Shown here in pieces: positions 35,187 through 43,960 of a stretch of 59,378 nt of DNA. Location of the stretch: positions 1-59,378 of the forward strand of contig NZ_JNBQ01000021.1 in assembly GCF_001019615.1 (NCBI RefSeq), written 5' to 3'. Below the pieces are notes generated by a model, which made no database searches, was not told the origin of the DNA, and worked only from the letters and a program-made list of their open reading frames with translations. The position numbers and the translations under genes are program-made. The stretch's first letter is position 1. Every line of letters starts with the position of its first letter. This DNA comes from Cellulosimicrobium funkei. Its GTDB lineage: Bacteria; Actinomycetota; Actinomycetes; Actinomycetales; Cellulomonadaceae.

Positions 35187-38100
35187 TCAGCCGCAGGTCA
35201 CGGCCGCGTAGTCCGCCGTGATCGACGCCGTCACCCCCTCGTCTCCTCGGGTCGCCTCGACGGTGACCGTGCCGGCCTCGACCGACGTCGCCCGCGTCGC
35301 GAACGACTGGTAGGCGTTGGCCCCCGGCGCGACGGCCGCGAACTCCTTGGTGCCGAACGGCGTGACGAGCCGGATCGCGACGGGCGCGTCCTCGCCGTTC
35401 TCGGCGCGGACCGCGACGTACGCCTTGCCGGCGAGGCAGCGCGTGCTCACCGTGACGTCGATCGCGAGCGTCGGCTGGCCCTCGGTCACGGTCACGGGGA
35501 CCTCGACCACCTGGCTGGTCCAGCCGTCGTCGACCACGACGTACGCGGTGTACGTCCCGGCCGCCGTGTAGGCGTGCGAGCCGGAGACCGACCCGTCCGC
35601 CACCGTGCCCGCCACGACGTCGGAGCCGTCGCCCCACGTGACCGCCGCGCGGAGCTCGGCGCCCTCGCGTCCGCCGGTCACCTGGGCGAGCGCCACGTCC
35701 GTCGTCTGCCCGACGGCGAGCGTCACGCCCTCGGCGGCCGTGACCTCGAGCGCGGGGTGCTCGGCGGACGTGCCGTCGTGCGCGACCGCGACCACGTGGA
35801 TGCGACCGTCGCGCGAGAGCTCGCCCGGCTGGTCCGGGAGCGTGAGGCTCACGGCCCGCTTGCCCTCGGGGAGCGTGATCGGCGCCGTCGCGAAGAACGC
35901 GGCGGGGGTGCCGGTCTGCGGGCTGCCGCCGCGCAGGCGGCTGTCCGTCACGGCGACGGGGATGTTGCCGTACACGGGGTTGCGCGCCGCGCCCGACCAG
36001 TCGCCGAAGCTCAGGTCGATCGGCTGGGACGAGCCGTCGTCGAAGGTCAGCACGCCCTGGGCCTGCTGGTTCTTCTCCGTGCCGGTGCCGATCACCGAGA
36101 GCTGCTCGGCGTCCGCGGGGACCTCGAGCTCGATGGTCTGGCCGTCGCCCGTCGCGTTGTCCGGCTGCCCGGCGGGGATCGCCGGGACGTCGAACGCGAG
36201 GTCGGTGCCGGGCACCGTCGTGCGCTCGCCCTGGACGAAACCCTTCGCCGCGAGCTGCGCGCGGTCGAAGAACACGCCCTGGCCGTCGCACGAGCCGACG
36301 GTCGTGCCGAGGTCGCCGATGCAGACGTTGTCGTACGCGGCGAGCAGCGAGCCCTCGCGCAGGAGCGAGACGGAGACGTACGAGGTGGTCGAGACGGGCT
36401 CGATCCCCTCGCCCGAGACCGTGACGGTCACCGGGTAGACGCCCGGCGCGGCCCACGTGTGCGCGGCGTCCACCGCGTACCCGCCGAACGAGCCGGCCCG
36501 GAGCGTCCCGGCGACCGGGTCGGACCCGTCGCCGAACGCGACCTGCACGTCGAGCGCCGCCACGTCGCCCTCGACCCCGGTGAGGGTCGCGAACGAGCCC
36601 GAGACCTCGCGCCCGGTGACCGTGTCGCGGTCGGGCGCGGCCGAGAGCGTCAGCTCCTCGGCCCCGGAGTCCTTCGGGTCGGCCAGCAGCTCGACCTCGG
36701 CGAGCGACAGCGCACCGGAGCCCGACGTCGCGGTGACCGTCACGCGGTACCGCGCGAACGCCGTCGGCTCCGCGACCGTGAACGGCCGCGTCTGGAGCGC
36801 CCAGCGGAACTGCTCGCCGGACCGCTCGTCGAGGGTCGTCCACGTCTCGCCGTCGTCGGAGCCCTCGAGGGTCCACGCGGACGGCGGGGCCGTCCCGCTC
36901 GCGCCGGAGGTGAGGGTGTACGACCCGACCGTCGGCCGGATGCCGTTGCCCGCCCACGTGATCGACGGGGTGGTCGTGACGAACGTCGTGCGCGTGCCGG
37001 ACGTGTTGTCCGTCAGCGCCGCGGCGCTCGTCGACGCGTCGCCGTCCGCGACCGTCGTCGTGCCGAGGCCCGACGTCGTCGCGTCCTGGACCGGCGCCGG
37101 GGGCTCGTCGCCCTCGGTGAGCGACGGCGGCGCGTCGTCCTCGCCCGTGCCCCAGTCCGACGGCTCCGGACCCATGACGAAGTCCAGCGTCGCGCCGCCC
37201 GAGAGGTCGGCCTGGGACAGCGACGTCGAGGTGCGGGCCTCGCCGTCCACCGCGAGGGACTGCACGTAGACGTTGTCGACCGAGTTGTTCTCGGCGTTGA
37301 CCACGAGGTCGCCGTCCGGCAGGTGCACCGTCGCCTTGTCGAACAGCGGCGAGCCGACCGCGTACTGGTCGGAGCCGACCTGGAGCGGGTAGAAGCCGAG
37401 CGAGGCGAAGATCCACCACGACGACATCTCGCCGTTGTCCTCGTCGCCCGGGTAGCCCTGGCCGATCTCGCTGCCCACGAACAGGCGGCGGGTGACCTCA
37501 CGGACCTTCTCCTGGGCCTTGGAGGGTGCGCCCGCGGCGTCGTACAGCCACGGGATGTGGTGCGACACCTGGTTGCTCATGCCCCACATGCCCATGCGGA
37601 CGTCGCGCGCCTCGCGCTGCTCGTGGATGCCGCCGTTGCCGGCACCCTTCTCCGGCGTGGAGAAGAACAGGTCGAGCTTGTCCTCGAGGCCCTGCTTGCC
37701 GCCGTAGAGGTTCGCCAGGCCCTGGCCGTCCTGCGGCGCGTGGAACGCGAAGTTCCAGCCGCTCGTCTCGGTGTACCCGCCGCCCCACGCCTCGGGGTTG
37801 TAGGTCTCCGGGTCGACGGCCCACGTGCCGTCCTCGTGCCGCGGCACGAAGAAGTCCACCTCGGGGTCGAACAGCTCGACGTAGTGCGTGGCACGCTCGA
37901 GGAAGTACGCGGACTCCTCGCGCAGCGTCTCGCGGCGCTCGTCCGGCGTGGCCGGGTCCTCCGCGAGCGCGGCGGCCATGTTGCCGATGCCGAAGTCGTT
38001 GATCAGGCCCTCCAGGCCCCACGACACGGACTCGTGCGTGGACTCCGGCGTGAACCCGAGGAACGGCGACGTCTGGAGGCCCTTGCGGCCCACGGCGTTG

Positions 38101-40607
38101 TTCGGCGGCGCGACGGACGCGTTGCGCAGCGCGGCGTCGTACGCCTCGAGCGCGGAGTCCGTCGGGAGCGAGCCCTTGAGGTACGCGTCCGCGAACGCGA
38201 CGTCGGAGCTCGTGCCCGTCATGAGGTCCGCGTAGCCCGGGGAGGACCAGCGCGCGATCCAGCCGCCGTCGCGGTACTGCTGGACGAACCCGTCGATCAG
38301 CTCGCCCGCGAGCTCCGGGTAGAGGAGCGAGTACGCCGGCCAGGCCGTGCGGTAGGTGTCCCAGAACCCGTTGTTCACGTAGATCTTGCCGTCGACGATC
38401 TTGGCGTTGGTCTGCGTGTCCGTCGCCGAGCCGGTGGTCGCGGAGACCGGGCTCGCGTACTTGTACACCGGCTCCTGCGCCGTGCCCGTGTTCTCGAACT
38501 GCGAGTTCGGGTACAGGTTGAGGCGGTAGAGGTTCGAGTACAGCGTGACGAGCTGGTCCTCGCTCGCGCCCTCGACCTCGATGACCCCCAGGCGGTCGTT
38601 CCACGCCTGCGCGGCGGCGGCCTTGACCTCCGTGAAGGTCTTGCCGGTCACCTCCAGGTCGAGGTTCTTGCGCGCCTGGTCGAGGCTGATGAACGAGGTC
38701 GCGACGCGCAGCTCGACCGTCTTGTCGGACGACGTGTCGAACGTCGCGAAGCGCGCGTCCGCACGGTTGCCCGCCGCCGTCCCGACCGCCGTCGGACCAC
38801 GGTCGAAGGTGCCGGCGACGAACATGCGCGTGCGGCCCACGGACAGGCCCGAGCCGTTCTCGACCCAGCCGGAGATCGTCCCCGTGGCCTGGTCGTACGT
38901 GAGCTTGGACGAGCCGTCCACCTTGTCCACGAGCACGTGGCCCTTGGCGCCGGGGTAGCTGAAGCGGAGCACCGCACCGTGGTCGGTGGGCGTCGCCTCG
39001 ATCGCGGACCCGTTGGTGAACGTGACCCCGTAGTAGTCCGGCCGCGCGAGCTCGTCGGCGTGGTCGAACTCGAGGCCGCGCGTCGAGAGCGTGGCGTCGG
39101 GCGTCCCCGACGCCGTCGACGGGAGGAACGTGAGCTGGTTGCGGTCGCCCATCCAGGGGCTCGGCTCGTGCGAGACGCCGAAGCCCTGGAGCACGGGCTT
39201 GTTGTTGGCGTTGTTGGCCTTGTGGTACTCGTACAGCCAGCTCTGCGAGGAGGCGTTGGTGTACGGCGTCCAGAAGTTGAACCCGTTCGGCGTCGCCGTC
39301 GCCGGGATGTTGTTCCCGCGCGAGAAGCTGCCCGACGCGAGCGTGCCGCGGCGCGTGTCCACGTAGTTGGCGAGGCTCGAGCCGTCGATCGTCGCCGGGC
39401 TGGCGGTGATGGCGACGTCGTCGAGCCACCCCGCGAACTTGGTCCCGGCGTGGCCGCCCGGGTTGTCGTAGCCGAGCAGCACCTGGTCGACGGTCTTTCC
39501 CGCGGCGACGTCGCCGAGGTCGATCCGCACGGAGTTCCACTGGTCGGCGTAGAGGATCTTGCCCTCGCCCTGCGCCTGCGCGGTGGCGACCGTCTCGTGC
39601 GCGTCGCGCGCGCCGAGGTCGGACAGGTAGGTGCCGTCGGTGAACAGCACGTCCACGGCCGCGTAGGTCGACGGGTACTGCAGGTCGTCGAGCAGCTCGG
39701 GGAAGATCGTGTAGCTCAGGCGCGTGTCCTCGCCGACGACGACGTCCACGTCGTCGTAGAGCACGTTGGTCGCGTGGGTCTCGCCGTCGGCGAGGTGCGA
39801 GCCGTCGTACCGCAGCGAGTGCAGGCCGGAGAACCCGACGCCCGCCTTGTTGGTGAAGTTCACGCGCGGCCCGGTGCCGACCTTGGTCGTCATGGGCGCG
39901 GCGGACGGGCCGGCGCTCAGGTCGGCCGAGAGGTCCCACCCGGCGAGCTGGACGATGGAGTCGCCCGAGTTGGCCGTGACGTTGAGACGCAGGTACGTGT
40001 ACGCCGCGGTGGGCGCCTCGAGCTCGAACGTGCGCGTCTGCTGGCGGTTCGGGAAGTCCTCGTCCGTCCGCCGGTCGAGCGCGGTCCACGTGGACCCGTC
40101 GTTCGAGCCCTCGACCGTCCAGGTCTTCGGGTCTCGACCGGCGGCGTCGTCCCCGGACGTCATCGAGTAGGCGACGAACGACACGGGCTCGGCGAACTCG
40201 TACCGGACCCAGCCGGTGGAGGCGAACGCGAGCCACTTGGTGCCGGAGCTGCCGTCGGCGAGGTTCGCGGCGCCCTCGTTCGGCAGGTTCTGGGCGCTCG
40301 CCGTGACGGCCTTGAGCTTCCCGAGCACGCTGCCGGGGAGGCCGCTCGTGAACGACCCGACGTTCGCCTGCCAGGGCGCGCCGTCGCGCTCGGCCACCGT
40401 GGTGGCGAGCGCGGCCGGGTCTCCCGACTCGAAGGACGACGAGAAGTCGCCCGGCTCGGCCGCGGCGGCGGGCGCAGCGGTGAGGGCTCCGAGAGGCACG
40501 GCGAGGGGGACGGTGAGGGCGGCGGCGAGCGCGAGGCCGAGGGGCCGTGCGCGGCGGCTGCCGGAGCGCGTGGAGACGACGCGTCCGGGCGGTTGTGGTC
40601 TGGTCAT
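35187..40607 (-). CDS. Secreted multidomain GH92 alpha-mannosidase
   Basis: 1806 residues. Signal peptide 1-48 (ends APAAAAEP). About 75-225 is a discoidin (F5/8C) module; a second beta domain follows to 405. The GH92 core is about 413-1147: YVDTRRGTLASGSFSRGNNIPA, SWGLEGLINDFGIGNMAAA with Glu866, GGGYTETSGWNFAFHAPQDGQG, and GDEDNGEMSSWWIFASLGFYPLQ with Asp1055/Asp1057. By family knowledge Glu866 aligns with the general acid and the Asp pair with the general base; GH92 enzymes are calcium-dependent exo-alpha-mannosidases. Then come discoidin 2 (1177-1310), PKD (1320-1405), a beta domain (1418-1620), PKD 2 and a Cys-bracketed module (1724-1806). Linkage specificity cannot be predicted. LacI-type operators lie upstream. 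Confidence 0.92.
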   Translation of the reverse strand: MTRPQPPGRVVSTRSGSRRARPLGLALAAALTVPLAVPLGALTAAPAAAAEPGDFSSSFESGDPAALATTVAERDGAPWQANVGSFTSGLPGSVLGKLKAVTASAQNLPNEGAANLADGSSGTKWLAFASTGWVRYEFAEPVSFVAYSMTSGDDAAGRDPKTWTVEGSNDGSTWTALDRRTDEDFPNRQQTRTFELEAPTAAYTYLRLNVTANSGDSIVQLAGWDLSADLSAGPSAAPMTTKVGTGPRVNFTNKAGVGFSGLHSLRYDGSHLADGETHATNVLYDDVDVVVGEDTRLSYTIFPELLDDLQYPSTYAAVDVLFTDGTYLSDLGARDAHETVATAQAQGEGKILYADQWNSVRIDLGDVAAGKTVDQVLLGYDNPGGHAGTKFAGWLDDVAITASPATIDGSSLANYVDTRRGTLASGSFSRGNNIPATATPNGFNFWTPYTNASSQSWLYEYHKANNANNKPVLQGFGVSHEPSPWMGDRNQLTFLPSTASGTPDATLSTRGLEFDHADELARPDYYGVTFTNGSAIEATPTDHGAVLRFSYPGAKGHVLVDKVDGSSKLTYDQATGTISGWVENGSGLSVGRTRMFVAGTFDRGPTAVGTAAGNRADARFATFDTSSDKTVELRVATSFISLDQARKNLDLEVTGKTFTEVKAAAAQAWNDRLGVIEVEGASEDQLVTLYSNLYRLNLYPNSQFENTGTAQEPVYKYASPVSATTGSATDTQTNAKIVDGKIYVNNGFWDTYRTAWPAYSLLYPELAGELIDGFVQQYRDGGWIARWSSPGYADLMTGTSSDVAFADAYLKGSLPTDSALEAYDAALRNASVAPPNNAVGRKGLQTSPFLGFTPESTHESVSWGLEGLINDFGIGNMAAALAEDPATPDERRETLREESAYFLERATHYVELFDPEVDFFVPRHEDGTWAVDPETYNPEAWGGGYTETSGWNFAFHAPQDGQGLANLYGGKQGLEDKLDLFFSTPEKGAGNGGIHEQREARDVRMGMWGMSNQVSHHIPWLYDAAGAPSKAQEKVREVTRRLFVGSEIGQGYPGDEDNGEMSSWWIFASLGFYPLQVGSDQYAVGSPLFDKATVHLPDGDLVVNAENNSVDNVYVQSLAVDGEARTSTSLSQADLSGGATLDFVMGPEPSDWGTGEDDAPPSLTEGDEPPAPVQDATTSGLGTTTVADGDASTSAAALTDNTSGTRTTFVTTTPSITWAGNGIRPTVGSYTLTSGASGTAPPSAWTLEGSDDGETWTTLDERSGEQFRWALQTRPFTVAEPTAFARYRVTVTATSGSGALSLAEVELLADPKDSGAEELTLSAAPDRDTVTGREVSGSFATLTGVEGDVAALDVQVAFGDGSDPVAGTLRAGSFGGYAVDAAHTWAAPGVYPVTVTVSGEGIEPVSTTSYVSVSLLREGSLLAAYDNVCIGDLGTTVGSCDGQGVFFDRAQLAAKGFVQGERTTVPGTDLAFDVPAIPAGQPDNATGDGQTIELEVPADAEQLSVIGTGTEKNQQAQGVLTFDDGSSQPIDLSFGDWSGAARNPVYGNIPVAVTDSRLRGGSPQTGTPAAFFATAPITLPEGKRAVSLTLPDQPGELSRDGRIHVVAVAHDGTSAEHPALEVTAAEGVTLAVGQTTDVALAQVTGGREGAELRAAVTWGDGSDVVAGTVADGSVSGSHAYTAAGTYTAYVVVDDGWTSQVVEVPVTVTEGQPTLAIDVTVSTRCLAGKAYVAVRAENGEDAPVAIRLVTPFGTKEFAAVAPGANAYQSFATRATSVEAGTVTVEATRGDEGVTASITADYAAVTCG
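35190..35438 (-). other. coding region of the shared 83-residue C-terminal module (GH92 copy)
   Basis: Encodes residues 1724-1806, from CLAGKAYVAVR through TPFGTKEFAAVAPGANAYQS to the final TCG. Same length and order as the end of the 1326-residue protein, about 36 of 83 identical by hand alignment without gaps. Confidence 0.85.
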
Positions 40608-40628
40608 GCTCGCGATCTCCTTCGATCG

Positions 40629-40642
40629 TGACAGCGCTGTCA
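40629..40642. promoter_or_regulatory. LacI-type operator 1 of the GH92 gene
   Basis: TGACAGCGCTGTCA, a perfect 14-bp palindrome with the central CG typical of LacI-family operators, 22 bp upstream of the GH92 start codon and next to its ribosome site. Confidence 0.75.
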
Positions 40643-40657
40643 GGCTGCGGGGGTGCC

Positions 40658-40690
40658 CCTGACAACGCGCAGGGGGGAAGCGTTGTCAGG
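40658..40690. promoter_or_regulatory. operator-like inverted repeat 2 of the GH92 gene
   Basis: CCTGACAACGC (40658-40668), 11 bp and GCGTTGTCAGG (40680-40690). Each arm resembles a half-site of TGACAGCGCTGTCA with C/A changes. It lies just downstream of the predicted transcription start. Confidence 0.55.
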
Positions 40691-40701
40691 GGCGACCTGA
40701 A

Positions 40702-40729
40702 CTTATGTGGCGTTAGCGGGCTTTGTCAA
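40702..40729 (-). promoter_or_regulatory. promoter of the GH92 gene
   Basis: On the minus strand TTGACA (40724-40729), 16 bp and CATAAG (40702-40707). Both operators lie between this promoter and the GH92 start codon, the expected place for repression. Confidence 0.6.
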
Positions 40730-40815
40730 CGCGGCCGGACGCCGGGACGGGCACCCGCCGAGGACCGGCCACGGGCGTGCCGTCGACGGCCGAGGATGCC
40801 CGGGGCGACGTCCCG

Positions 40816-41943
40816 CTACGCGCCGGGACCGGGGATCTCGCCGGTGCCGCGCACCACGAGCCGCGTGGGCACCACGACCAGGCGCGGGGCGAGCTCCGGG
40901 TTGTCGGCCCGCGACACCGCGAGCGCCGCGGCCTGGCGCCCCATCTCGACGACGTCGTACCCCACGACGGTCACGTCCAGCAGGTCCGCGAGCTCGAAGT
41001 CGTCGAACCCCACGAGCGCGACGTCCGCGCGGCCCCCCGCGGCCACGCGGTCGCGCAGCGCGTGGAGCGCGCCGACCGTGATCTTGTTGTTCGCCGTGAC
41101 GAACGCCGTGGGCGGCTCCGGCATGGCCAGGAGCTCCGCCACGAACGCGTGCGCGAGCTCCGCGTCGTGGGCGCCGTCGCGCACGTACCGCGACGGGTCC
41201 TCGACGCCCGCGCCGCGCAGCGTCGCGACGAACTCGTCGCGACGCTCCTGGAACGTCCACAGCCGCGACACGTCCCCGACGAGCGCGATCCGTCGGTGCC
41301 CGTGCGCGAGCAGGTGCGTCACGGCGTCGCGCACGCCGCCGCGGTTGTCGATGACGACGGTGTCCGCGTCGACGCCCTGCGCCGGCCGGTCGATGAACAC
41401 GACCGGCAGCCCGTCGTCGAGCTCGCGGCGCAGCGACGAGTGGTCGGTCGACGTCGGCGTCACCACGAGCGCGCCGACGCGGCGCTCCACGAGCGCCTCC
41501 GTGAGCGAGCGCTCGCGCTCGGGCTCCTCGTCGGAGCTCGTCGTGATGAGCTGGAGCCCGTGGTGGCGCAGCTCGCGCTCGATCCCGCTCGCCAGCGCGG
41601 AGTAGAACGGGTTCGCGAGGTCGCCGGTGACGAAGCCGACGAGCCGCGACGAGCCGCCGCGCGCGAGGTCCGCCGCGACCGCGTTGCGGCGGAAGCCGAG
41701 CCGCTGCGCGGCCTCCTGCACCTTGGCCCGCGTCTGCGGCGCCACGTTCGGCTCGTCGTTGAGGACGCGTGACGCCGTCTTGAGGCTGACGCCGGCGACC
41801 TCCGCGACGGCCGCGAGGGTCGGCCGTCGGCCGCCGCGCCCCGAGTGCGGGCGCGCCGCCGTGTCCGTCGGGCCGTTCGAGCCCGCGGCCCGGACCTCGC
41901 CCGGCGGGAGCGTTCCCGCGCTCTCCCCCTGCATCACCATCAT
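40816..41943 (-). CDS. LacI-family transcriptional repressor
   Basis: 375 residues from the ATG at 41943, next to GGGAGG; ATG 41940 is an alternative. After a 35-residue tail comes the LacI HTH and hinge (PTLAAVAEVAGVSLKTASRVLNDEPNVAPQTRAKVQEAAQRLGFRRNAVAADLARG). The periplasmic-binding-like domain shows LVGFVTGDLANPFYSALASGIERELRHHG, VVTPTS, LPVVFIDRPAQGVDADTVVIDNRGG, HRRIALVGD, AFVTANNKITVGALHALRD and ALVGFDDFELADLL, typical of sugar-responsive repressors. Its start overlaps the permease stop by one base, so it is the last gene of the CUT2 operon and lies just before the GH92 gene. It is the best candidate to bind TGACAGCGCTGTCA. Confidence 0.92.
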   Translation of the reverse strand: MMVMQGESAGTLPPGEVRAAGSNGPTDTAARPHSGRGGRRPTLAAVAEVAGVSLKTASRVLNDEPNVAPQTRAKVQEAAQRLGFRRNAVAADLARGGSSRLVGFVTGDLANPFYSALASGIERELRHHGLQLITTSSDEEPERERSLTEALVERRVGALVVTPTSTDHSSLRRELDDGLPVVFIDRPAQGVDADTVVIDNRGGVRDAVTHLLAHGHRRIALVGDVSRLWTFQERRDEFVATLRGAGVEDPSRYVRDGAHDAELAHAFVAELLAMPEPPTAFVTANNKITVGALHALRDRVAAGGRADVALVGFDDFELADLLDVTVVGYDVVEMGRQAAALAVSRADNPELAPRLVVVPTRLVVRGTGEIPGPGA

Positions 41944-43151
41944 CAGACCTCCCGTCGACCGCGGATGAGCATGTCGACGACGATAGCGAGCAGGAGCACC
42001 GCTCCGGTCACGATGTACCGCGTCGCCGTGTCGAGATTGAGCAGCGTGAGGCCGTTGGCGATCGACTGGATGACCAGCACGCCGAGCACCGCGGACCACG
42101 CGCTCCCCCGCCCGCCGAACAGGCTCGTCCCGCCGATGACCGCCGCGGCGATCGCGGTGAGGTACGTGTCGGCGGCCCCGGTGCCCTGGTTCGCGGCGGC
42201 GAGGCGCCCGGCCGCGAGGATCCCGCCCAGCGCGGCGAACGTGGAGCACGCGACGAAGCACGAGACGACGGTCCGCCGCACCGCGACGCCCGCGAGGAGC
42301 GCGGAGCGCCGGTTCCCGCCCACCGCGCGCACGGACCGGCCCCACCGGGTGCGGCGCAGCAGGACGTCCACCACCACGACGAGCGCGACGAACAGCACGA
42401 CCGTGTAGCCGATCCCGCGCGCGGTCCCCAGGTACGCGACCGTGCCGACGAGGACCGCGGCGAGGACCGCGGTGCGGATCGCGATCCGGCCGAGCCCGGG
42501 GCTCGGCAGCTCCGCGCGCACGCGGCGCAGGTGGTCGACGACGCGCAGCGCGGCGTACCCGACCACGACCACCACCACGAGGCCCCAGGCGGCGGCCGGC
42601 GCGAGGAAGCCCTGCTGCACCGTGCGCACGAGCCAGGACTCGAACGGGATGTTGATCGAGCCCGAGGGGCCGAGCACCCGGAGCTGCACGCCCGCGAGGA
42701 TGAGCAGCCCGGCCAGCGTGAAGACGAACGACGCGAGACCGAGGCGCGTGGACAGCAGCCCGTACCCGAGGCCGACCACGACGCCGACCGCGAGCGCCGC
42801 GAGGATCGCGAGCCCGACGGGCCAGTCCAGGTTGACGGTCCCGACCGCCAGCACCGCCGCCGCGAGCCCGCTCACGGAGCCGACGGACAGGTCGATCTGA
42901 CCGACGAGCAGGACGAGCACGACCCCGAGCGCGATGATCCCCGTGGGCGCGCTCTGGAGCGTGAGGTTGACCAGGTTCTCCGCCGAGAGGAACGCCGGGT
43001 TGATCGCGCCGAGCACGACCCAGATGAGCAGCAGCGCGCCGACGATCGGGAGCATGCCGAGGTGGGCGCCGCGGAGCTGGCGCACGACGCTGCCCGACAG
43101 CACGCCCGAACGGTCGAGCGCGGCGCCGGACGTGCGGCCGGGGACGCTCAT
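41943..43151 (-). CDS. CUT2-type sugar ABC transporter permease (XylH/RbsC-like)
   Basis: 402 residues with about 10-11 membrane helices. Family signatures are FLSAENLVNLTLQSAPTGIIALGVVLVLLVGQIDLSVGSVSGLAAAVLA, GLGYGLLSTRLGLASFVFTLAGLLILAGVQL, the EAA-like loop GRSVRAVGGNRRSALLAGVAVRRTVVSCF and AAVIGGTSLFGGRGSAWSAVLGVLVIQSIANGLTLLN. The length (over 350) fits XylH better than RbsC (about 320). It overlaps the ATPase gene upstream by 4 bp. With the SBP and ATPase it should import a monosaccharide. Confidence 0.9.
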   Translation of the reverse strand: MSVPGRTSGAALDRSGVLSGSVVRQLRGAHLGMLPIVGALLLIWVVLGAINPAFLSAENLVNLTLQSAPTGIIALGVVLVLLVGQIDLSVGSVSGLAAAVLAVGTVNLDWPVGLAILAALAVGVVVGLGYGLLSTRLGLASFVFTLAGLLILAGVQLRVLGPSGSINIPFESWLVRTVQQGFLAPAAAWGLVVVVVVGYAALRVVDHLRRVRAELPSPGLGRIAIRTAVLAAVLVGTVAYLGTARGIGYTVVLFVALVVVVDVLLRRTRWGRSVRAVGGNRRSALLAGVAVRRTVVSCFVACSTFAALGGILAAGRLAAANQGTGAADTYLTAIAAAVIGGTSLFGGRGSAWSAVLGVLVIQSIANGLTLLNLDTATRYIVTGAVLLLAIVVDMLIRGRREV

Positions 43152-43960
43152 CGGTGCACCGCCCCGGTGCCGCCGGAGCGCCGCTCGCGCCCCGGGTCGA
43201 TCGACGGCCGCGCCGGGCCGCCCGGCCGTGCGGGCCGGACCGCGCCGGTCATCGCGGCGAGCAGGTCCTCGTAGGACGTGTCGCCGGCGAACTCGCCGTG
43301 CACGCGCCCGAGCCGCAGCACGAGGATGCGGTCGGCGACGGCCTGGAGGTCGCCCGCCTGGTGGCTGATGAGCACGACCGCGTGCCCGCGCTCGCGCAGC
43401 TTCTCGATGAGGTTGAGCACCTCGGCCGTCTGGCGGACGCCGAGGGCCGCCGTCGGCTCGTCGAGGACGAGGACGCGCGGCGCGCCGAGCAGGGCCCGGG
43501 CCACGGCGACGACCTGCCGCTGCCCGCCGGACAGCGTGCGCACGGGCTGCCGCACCGACGGGACGGTCGCGGCGAGCTGGTCGAGCAGGCCCCACGCCTC
43601 GCGCTCCATCGCGATCTCGTCGAGGAACGGGCCGCGCAGCGTCTCCTGCCCGAGGAACACGTTCTCGACGACGTCGAGGTCGTCGACGAGCGCGAGCTGC
43701 TGGAACACCGCCGCGATGCCGTGCGCGCGCGCCGCCGCGGGCGAGTCGAGGACGACGGGCGCGCCGTCGAGCAGGACCTCGCCCGCGTCGGGCCGGAACG
43801 CGCCCGCGACGACGCCCGCGAGCGTCGACTTGCCCGCACCGTTGTCTCCCACGACGGCGAGCACCTCGTGCTCGCGCACGTCGACGTCGACGTCGACGAG
43901 CGCGCGGACGCCGCCGAAGTTCTTGGAGACCCCGCGCAGGGACAGGACGGGCGCGCTCAC
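43148..43960 (-). CDS. CUT2-type sugar ABC transporter ATP-binding protein, single domain
   Basis: 270 residues from the GTG at 43960. It has one ABC domain: Walker A GDNGAGKSTLAGVVAG, Q-loop, signature LSGGQRQVVAVARAL, Walker B VLVLDEPTAALG and H-loop LISHQAGD. RbsA/XylG proteins normally carry two ABC domains (about 500 residues); this one is the one-domain form seen in FrcA-like systems, so the transporter presumably uses a homodimer. A Pro/Arg-rich tail follows. GTGA overlaps on both sides tie it to the SBP and permease. Confidence 0.9.
   Translation of the reverse strand: MSAPVLSLRGVSKNFGGVRALVDVDVDVREHEVLAVVGDNGAGKSTLAGVVAGAFRPDAGEVLLDGAPVVLDSPAAARAHGIAAVFQQLALVDDLDVVENVFLGQETLRGPFLDEIAMEREAWGLLDQLAATVPSVRQPVRTLSGGQRQVVAVARALLGAPRVLVLDEPTAALGVRQTAEVLNLIEKLRERGHAVVLISHQAGDLQAVADRILVLRLGRVHGEFAGDTSYEDLLAAMTGAVRPARPGGPARPSIDPGRERRSGGTGAVHR

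Noticed and set aside
34314-40631. 2105-codon open frame antisense to the GH92 gene
   Set aside because: It is a by-product of extreme third-position GC: the reading is Arg/Val/Gly-rich with no domain, while the other strand encodes a clear secreted mannosidase with signal peptide and motifs.
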